Positions 5,735 through 10,623 of a stretch of 10,623 nt of DNA are shown here, in pieces. This DNA comes from Azoarcus sp. Its GTDB lineage: Bacteria > Pseudomonadota > Gammaproteobacteria > Burkholderiales > Rhodocyclaceae. The notes below the pieces were generated by a model. The model saw only the letters and a program-made list of their open reading frames with translations, ran no database searches and was not told the DNA's origin. Each line of letters opens with the position of its first letter. Positions within the stretch are counted from its first letter, which is position 1. The stretch covers positions 1 to 10,623 of the forward strand of contig JAIRNL010000160.1 of assembly GCA_031258035.1 (NCBI GenBank), given 5' to 3'. A program made the translations under genes and the position numbers.

Positions 5735-6970
5735 ATGAGCATCGTTTTCTCCGGCAAGCTTCCTGAATCGTCGCACGCAATGAAAAAAGGGAAAGGCGTC
5801 GGCGCCGGCCTGGTCATGGCGGCGCTGGCTTGTATGACGCTTGCCATGAGCGCCTGCAAGACCCTTGACACTTTTACCGGCGGCGATGGCCGCCAGCCAG
5901 AGGCGCAAACCCGGAAAGATACCGGCGAGCGAGAGGCCGAGGCAGAAAAAGCCGCCCAGGCGCTTTTCGACAAGGGCCAGACCCTGAGCCAGCAGGGCGA
6001 CACGCAGGAAGCCGTCGCCGTCTACAGCGAAATAGGCCGCCGTTACGGGGACGACATCGACCCCGCGCTCCGCGACCGGATCGTCACCTCCCTGTTCGAG
6101 AACGCCGCCAACCTTGGCAGGGAAGGCAATCTCGCGGCGGCAGTCCAGGTGTACGCGGAAATCGAACAACGCCATGGCGACGATGGCAACAAATCGTGGG
6201 CCGTCTGGGCGCTTTTCTACCAGGGCGAGCTTCAGCGCCAGCTACGCAACGCCAATGCCGCCGTGGCCGCGTTCGACCGGCTCGACCAGCGTTTCGGGCA
6301 GGAAAGCGACCCCGCCATCCGCCCGGTGATCGCCGACGCCCTGTACAAGAAAGGAGAAATCCTGGCTGGGCGCGGCGACACCCGGGAAGCCACCGCCGCC
6401 TACGATGAAATCGCCCGCCGCTTCGCGGAAGACCGGGACGCGGGCATCCGCCAGCGGGCCGTGCGGGCGCTGTTCGCCAAGGGCACGCTCCTGGGCAAAC
6501 AGGGCATGGCCGAAGAAGCCGACGCCGCCTGGCCCGCCGCCGCCGTGGGCGTCCGGCAAACCGGCGACAGCGTCGCCGCCATCGCCGTCTACGACGACAT
6601 CGTGCGCCGCTTCGGGCGCGATGACGACCCCGCCATTCGCAGTGCCATCGGCGGCACCCTGCTCAAGAAAAGCGAAGCCTTGCGCCTTGCCGGCGACACC
6701 TTGGGAACCATCGCCGTCTACGATGACATCGTCGAGCGGTTCGGCAAGGACGACGCCCAGACCTCCCGCCTGCTGGTCGCCACGGCGCTCTTCCGCAAGG
6801 GCCTCGCCCAGGGCAGGCAGAACGACATCGAGGCGGCCAATGCCAGCTTCGATGAGATCAACCGCCGCTACGGCTTCGAGGCCGATCCCAGGCTGCAAAA
6901 AATCGTCAGTCAGGCCGCCGCCGCCAAACAAAGGCTCGCCGAAGAAGCGATGCCACTCCACGACAACTGA
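5735..6970 (+). CDS. TPR-repeat lipoprotein with 43-residue units
   Basis: Predicted lipoprotein of 411 residues, specific role unknown. The N-terminus has a basic stretch (MKKGKG from residue 16), a hydrophobic core and a lipobox-like M-S-A-C, giving C41 as the lipidated residue. Helical TPR-like units follow from residue 76 to 393. Each starts ALF/SLF/ALY, has a G-D/G-N turn, then a VY-x-E/D-I-x-RR-F/Y-G motif and a D-P-A-I/L-R type linker. Unit starts lie at 76, 119, 159, 202, 245, 265, 308 and 351, so the period is 43 (once 40); the unit at 245 is cut to 20 residues. Such repeats usually form protein-binding scaffolds. The start at 5735 has AAAAAGG ten bases upstream. The inner Met at 5780 would give a standard signal peptide but has no Shine-Dalgarno sequence, so the true start is open. 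It stands alone between tonB (divergent) and aceA. Confidence 0.8.
   Translation: MSIVFSGKLPESSHAMKKGKGVGAGLVMAALACMTLAMSACKTLDTFTGGDGRQPEAQTRKDTGEREAEAEKAAQALFDKGQTLSQQGDTQEAVAVYSEIGRRYGDDIDPALRDRIVTSLFENAANLGREGNLAAAVQVYAEIEQRHGDDGNKSWAVWALFYQGELQRQLRNANAAVAAFDRLDQRFGQESDPAIRPVIADALYKKGEILAGRGDTREATAAYDEIARRFAEDRDAGIRQRAVRALFAKGTLLGKQGMAEEADAAWPAAAVGVRQTGDSVAAIAVYDDIVRRFGRDDDPAIRSAIGGTLLKKSEALRLAGDTLGTIAVYDDIVERFGKDDAQTSRLLVATALFRKGLAQGRQNDIEAANASFDEINRRYGFEADPRLQKIVSQAAAAKQRLAEEAMPLHDN
5960..6913 (+). repeat. tandem 129-base coding repeats of the TPR lipoprotein
   Basis: About seven full units and one truncated unit of roughly 129 bases encode the 43-residue TPR-like repeats. Units are diverged, but the stretch coding for AVYDDIV is nearly the same in the units at about 6587 and 6716. 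Unit five (residues 245-264) ends after its first helix and a new unit begins at once, which points to an in-frame deletion within the array. Confidence 0.65.
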
Positions 6971-7017
6971 GGCCGCGCGGCGAGCTTGCGCGCCGGGCTT
7001 GCGCGATCCCCATCTCT
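6971..7017. repeat. dispersed intergenic repeat, copy 2
   Basis: Begins directly after the lipoprotein stop with GGCCGCGCGGCG, then CTTGCGCGC, and ends with CCCCATCTCTC. The same blocks in the same order follow parE at 3146-3185. This copy carries a two-base insertion (AG) and an internal duplication of GCTTGCGCG (6984-6992 and 6997-7005). Confidence 0.45.
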
Positions 7018-7203
7018 CCCGCGCAATCCTGGCGCCGCGCCCACAGCAGCCACGTCACCCTCGAACACGGCGACGCCTGCGGCCTGCCCGGTCGCGGCTG
7101 GGCGCTGCCGAGCGAATACCGCCTCGAAATACCCCCCGGACGGGGTAAACGGTCACTCCCTGCCCCTCCTCTGTACAGACCGGACACATGGGTAACACCC
7201 CTC
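7018..7203. other. gene-poor stretch with possible eroded coding fragment and IS-end-like sequence
   Basis: No intact gene. The + frame beginning at 7003 stays open to a stop at 7261-7263 (TAA) and gives a protein-like stretch (SSHVTLEHGDACGLPGRG, from about 7048) without a start codon or family I recognise. Around 7168-7197 the sequence CTGTACAGACCGG then ACACATGGGTAACACC resembles, from memory, termini of IS481-type insertion sequences. No transposase or second end is present. A decayed insertion or an eroded gene tail is possible but not shown. Confidence 0.3.
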
Positions 7204-7221
7204 TTGCAAGATATGTACGCT

Positions 7222-7250
7222 GTGATACCATGTTTTATGTCTTATATAAG
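7222..7250 (+). promoter_or_regulatory. candidate sigma-70 promoter of aceA
   Basis: GTGATA (7222-7227, 4 of 6 to TTGACA), a 17-base spacer, then TATAAG (7245-7250, 5 of 6 to TATAAT). The -10 lies inside the 22-bp palindrome. An alternative is TTGCAA (7204-7209), 16 bases, then TACCAT (7226-7231), which would put the start of transcription inside the palindrome. Either layout fits repression by a protein bound to the palindrome. Confidence 0.45.
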
Positions 7251-7256
7251 ACATAA
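7235..7256. promoter_or_regulatory. perfect 22-bp palindromic operator candidate of aceA
   Basis: Half-site TTATGTCTTAT is followed without spacer by its exact complement ATAAGACATAA. It lies 41 bases before the aceA start and overlaps the promoter candidate. A perfect 11-bp dyad in GC-rich surroundings is very unlikely by chance. It is the expected position for a repressor of the glyoxylate shunt. The regulator (IclR, GntR or RamB-like in different bacteria) cannot be named from the sequence. Confidence 0.7.
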
Positions 7257-7297
7257 CTTGTAACAATACCCCCTGATCCGACCGAAAGGAGATTCCG

Positions 7298-8611
<1,314 letters not shown>

Positions 8612-8652
8612 GCATCCAGGCCGTTCGCTTTTCGTCCGCCGCGTTTGCGCCA

Positions 8653-8687
8653 CTCCCCTCACATGGGGAGAAGCGCGAACGCGCTTC
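8653..8687 (+). other. two adjacent hairpins between aceA and aceB
   Basis: First CTCCCC, loop TCACAT, GGGGAG (8653-8670). Then GAAGCGC, loop GAAC, GCGCTTC (8670-8687, 7-bp stem), sharing one base with the first. No T-tract follows, so a classical terminator is not supported. They may set the relative amounts of aceA and aceB by stabilising the aceA mRNA end or causing partial termination. Confidence 0.45.
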
Positions 8688-8732
8688 ACCAGGCCCGCCC
8701 GCTCCCCTCTTGCCGAACAAGGAGACCCGCCC

Positions 8733-10334
8733 ATGAGCCTCGCGCTCCCTTCCGGCATCGCCATCGATGCCCCCATCCATCCCGGCTACGAATCCATTCT
8801 CACCGCCGAAGCGCTCGAACTGCTCGCCCGGCTGCACCGCGCTTTCGAGCCCCGCCGCCGCGAACTCCTGCGTCTGCGCGCCGAAAGGCAGGCCCGGTTC
8901 GACGCCGGCGAAATGCCCGATTTCCTGCCTGATACCCGGCACATCCGCGACGACGGGCAATGGAAAATCGCCCCCCTGCCCCCGGCGCTCGAATGCCGCC
9001 GCGTGGAAATCACCGGCCCGGTCGAAGCCAAGATGATCATCAACGCCCTCAATTCCGGCGCGGATTCATACATGGCCGATTTCGAGGATTCCAACAGTCC
9101 GAAATGGGAAAACCAGATCCAGGGCCAGATCAATCTGTACAAGGCCATCCGCCGCGATCTTTCGTTTCGCAATGAAGCGGGCAAGCAATACCGCCTGAAC
9201 GACAAGACCGCCACCCTGCAAATCCGCGCGCGCGGCTGGCATCTGGACGAAAAGCACGTCCGGGTCGACGGCGAAAGGGTTTCTGGCGGGATTTTCGATT
9301 TCGCCCTCGCCTTCTTTCATAACGCGCGGGAACAGATCGCGCGCGGCGCGGGGCCTTTCTATTACCTGCCCAAGCTCGAAAGTCACCTCGAAGCGCGCCT
9401 CTGGAACGATATTTTCCTCATGGCGCAAGATCACATCGGCCTGCCGCGCGGCACGATCAAGGCCACCGTCCTGATCGAGACCGTCCTGGCGACCTTCGAG
9501 ATGGAAGAAATCCTCTTCGAGTTGCGCGAACATTCCGCCGGCCTGAACGCCGGGCGCTGGGACTATATCTTTTCCTGCATCAAGAAGTTCCGGAAAAACA
9601 AGGACTTTTGCCTTGCCAACCGGAGCGCGATCACGATGGAAGTGCCGTTCATGCGCGCCTACGCCCTTGCGCTGGCTCAGGCGTGCCACAAGCGCGGCGC
9701 GCCCGCCATCGGCGGCATGAGCGCGCTGATTCCCATCAAGGACGACCCGGCGGCCAACGACAAGGCGCTCGAAGGCGTCCGCCACGACAAGCGGCGCGAC
9801 GCCAGCGACGGCTACGACGGCGGCTGGGTCGCCCATCCAGGCCTGGTCGGCATCGCCATGGAAGAATTCGTCAAGGTGCTGGGCGACAGGCCCAACCAGT
9901 GGAACAAACAGGTCTCCGGCACCTTCGGCCCCCGGAACTGGCTCGACTTCCGGCCCGAACAACCCATCACCGAAGCCGGGCTGCGCAACAACATCAACGT
10001 CGGCATCCACTACCTCGGCTCGTGGCTGGCTGGCAATGGCTGCGTGCCCATCCACAACCTGATGGAAGACGCCGCCACCGCCGAAATCTCGCGCTCGCAG
10101 GTCTGGCAATGGGTAGTCTCCCCCAAGGGCGTGCTCGACGACGGCCGCAAGATCACCCCGGAGAGGGTGCGCGCGATGATCGCCGAAGAATTGGAAACCG
10201 TCAGGGCGACCATCGCCGCGCGAAACGAGGACACGGCCACTTACGAGCAGGCCGCGAAAATCTTCGCCGAAATGTCGCTGACCCCCGATTATCCGGAATT
10301 CCTGACTTTGCCGTTGTATGAGGCGATGGAGTAA
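8733..10334 (+). CDS. aceB: Malate synthase A
   Basis: Second glyoxylate-shunt enzyme: condenses glyoxylate with acetyl-CoA to malate in the cytoplasm. The 533 residues equal the length of E. coli AceB and mark the A isoform rather than the longer GlcB (about 720). Visible signatures are ADFEDSNSPKWENQI (115-129), the IRARGWH segment (164-170) with the conserved Arg, TVLIET (245-250), the malate synthase signature REHSAGLNAGRWDYIF (265-280), GGMSALIPIKDD (327-338), and VPIHNLMEDAATAEISRSQ with the conserved Asp (D446). The start at 8733 has AAGGAG eight bases upstream. It lies 121 bases after aceA and probably shares its transcript, yet has its own strong ribosome binding site. The chain looks intact to its stop (TAA). 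Confidence 0.97.
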   Translation: MSLALPSGIAIDAPIHPGYESILTAEALELLARLHRAFEPRRRELLRLRAERQARFDAGEMPDFLPDTRHIRDDGQWKIAPLPPALECRRVEITGPVEAKMIINALNSGADSYMADFEDSNSPKWENQIQGQINLYKAIRRDLSFRNEAGKQYRLNDKTATLQIRARGWHLDEKHVRVDGERVSGGIFDFALAFFHNAREQIARGAGPFYYLPKLESHLEARLWNDIFLMAQDHIGLPRGTIKATVLIETVLATFEMEEILFELREHSAGLNAGRWDYIFSCIKKFRKNKDFCLANRSAITMEVPFMRAYALALAQACHKRGAPAIGGMSALIPIKDDPAANDKALEGVRHDKRRDASDGYDGGWVAHPGLVGIAMEEFVKVLGDRPNQWNKQVSGTFGPRNWLDFRPEQPITEAGLRNNINVGIHYLGSWLAGNGCVPIHNLMEDAATAEISRSQVWQWVVSPKGVLDDGRKITPERVRAMIAEELETVRATIAARNEDTATYEQAAKIFAEMSLTPDYPEFLTLPLYEAME

Positions 10335-10338
10335 ACAC

Positions 10339-10369
10339 TTGAACAGACGCGCCATCCTGATGCTATAGT
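10339..10369 (+). promoter_or_regulatory. candidate extended -10 promoter after aceB
   Basis: TTGAAC (10339-10344) is followed by 19 bases and TATAGT (10364-10369, 5 of 6), preceded by TGC, which forms an extended -10. The spacer is longer than the ideal 17, but an extended -10 tolerates a weak -35. It starts a few bases after the aceB stop and points toward the right edge. Confidence 0.4.
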
Positions 10370-10419
10370 GCCGCAAACGAAGACGCTCACGCAGTCGGTA
10401 CAGAAGTTTGGATGGCGCG
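10348..10419. repeat. 10-bp inverted repeat with 52-base interior
   Basis: CGCGCCATCC (10348-10357) and its exact complement GGATGGCGCG (10410-10419). The right arm is followed by a G run and GTCAGTTTTTGAC, itself a 4-bp dyad. The pair could be the base of a structured RNA, a terminator-like long stem for aceB, or the end of an element. Confidence 0.45.
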
Positions 10420-10450
10420 GGGGGGTCAGTTTTTGACATGGAGGTAAAAG

Positions 10451-10609
10451 ATGAATGAAATCAATTGGACGGCGTATACGGCTTTGTGTTGTACGCCGTT
10501 CGGAGAGGGAATATGCACCTGCAAATCGCACTCTTCTCACGCGCTGTTTCGCTCTGGTTCGTACCTCGCGGTCTCACCCCCCTGCGCTCCGTCGCAGGCC
10601 ATCGCCTGA
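10451..10609 (+). CDS. short hypothetical ORF, 52 residues
   Basis: Begins MNEINWTAYTALCCTPFGEG and ends SQAIA before a TGA. The strength is the start: GGAGGT at 10440-10445, five bases before the ATG, is the best Shine-Dalgarno match in the right part of the window, about 75 bases after a candidate promoter start. Five cysteines (13, 14, 22, 24, 45) stand out. There is no membrane segment and no family that I recognise. A second frame starts at 10513 (MHLQIALFSRAV..., GGAG seven bases upstream) and is still open at the window end, so the true gene may be that one, with this ORF as a leader. Hairpins at 10469-10499 and 10581-10598 lie inside both possibilities, which would also fit a structured RNA. 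Confidence 0.3.
   Translation: MNEINWTAYTALCCTPFGEGICTCKSHSSHALFRSGSYLAVSPPCAPSQAIA
10469..10499 (+). other. stem-loop inside the right-edge transcript
   Basis: ACGGCGTA (10469-10476), a 15-base interior, then TACGCCGT (10492-10499): a perfect 8-bp stem. It begins 18 bases after the ATG at 10451 and ends shortly before the second start at 10513, where it could influence translation. A further 6-bp stem CCTGCG/CGCAGG lies at 10581-10598. Confidence 0.45.
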
Positions 10610-10623
10610 CCCTTCGTTCCAGC

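Noticed and set aside
9066..10439. 457-residue frame on the minus strand opposite aceB
   Set aside because: Same codon-bias shadow effect; the composition is low in recognisable motifs, and malate synthase on the plus strand explains the DNA.
10451..10623. Diversity-generating retroelement template or retron RNA at the right edge
   Set aside because: The stem-rich layout invited the idea, but there is no reverse transcriptase, no template/variable repeat pair and no adenine-rich codon pattern inside the window.

Overview
The window looks like ordinary chromosomal DNA of a GC-rich Gram-negative bacterium, most likely a betaproteobacterium (Rhodocyclales-like is my guess). This rests on the GC-rich codon use, a tonB-exbB-exbD cluster, a topoisomerase IV ParE of proteobacterial type and an E. 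coli-like pair of glyoxylate-shunt enzymes (aceA, aceB). No species assignment is possible from the sequence alone.

Left part (1-3131, + strand): the 3' part of metY (O-acetylhomoserine sulfhydrylase, methionine/cysteine synthesis), cut by the window edge, is followed after 47 bases by complete parE (ATPase subunit of topoisomerase IV). parE ends in a GC hairpin and meets the next operon convergently.

Middle part (3186-5260, - strand): tonB, exbB and exbD, read in that order on the minus strand, form one compact operon for the proton-motive-force-driven energiser of outer-membrane receptors. A Fur-box-like element (13 of 19 matches to the classical consensus) lies in the AT-rich stretch upstream of tonB, so iron repression is the likely control. 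No TonB-dependent receptor is in the window.

Centre (5261-7297): a gene-poor 474-base stretch holds the tonB leader and the Fur-like site, then an AT-rich perfect palindrome just before a lipoprotein gene. That lipoprotein is built of about eight TPR-like units with an unusually regular 43-residue period, one unit being cut to 20 residues. A 327-base stretch follows, with a possible eroded coding fragment, an IS-end-like sequence and, next to aceA, a perfect 22-bp operator-like palindrome.

Right part (7298-10334, + strand): aceA (isocitrate lyase) and aceB (malate synthase A), the two glyoxylate-shunt enzymes that allow growth on acetate or fatty acids. Each has its own strong ribosome binding site, and twin hairpins lie between them. 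The last 289 bases hold an extended -10 promoter candidate, a 10-bp inverted repeat, and the start of a short Cys-containing ORF with a perfect Shine-Dalgarno sequence. The nature of whatever starts there cannot be decided from this window.

I do not see a convincing new multi-gene system. The most interesting items are the unassigned aceA operator, the 43-residue-repeat lipoprotein with its palindromic upstream site, the dispersed intergenic repeats, and the unidentified structured element at the right edge.
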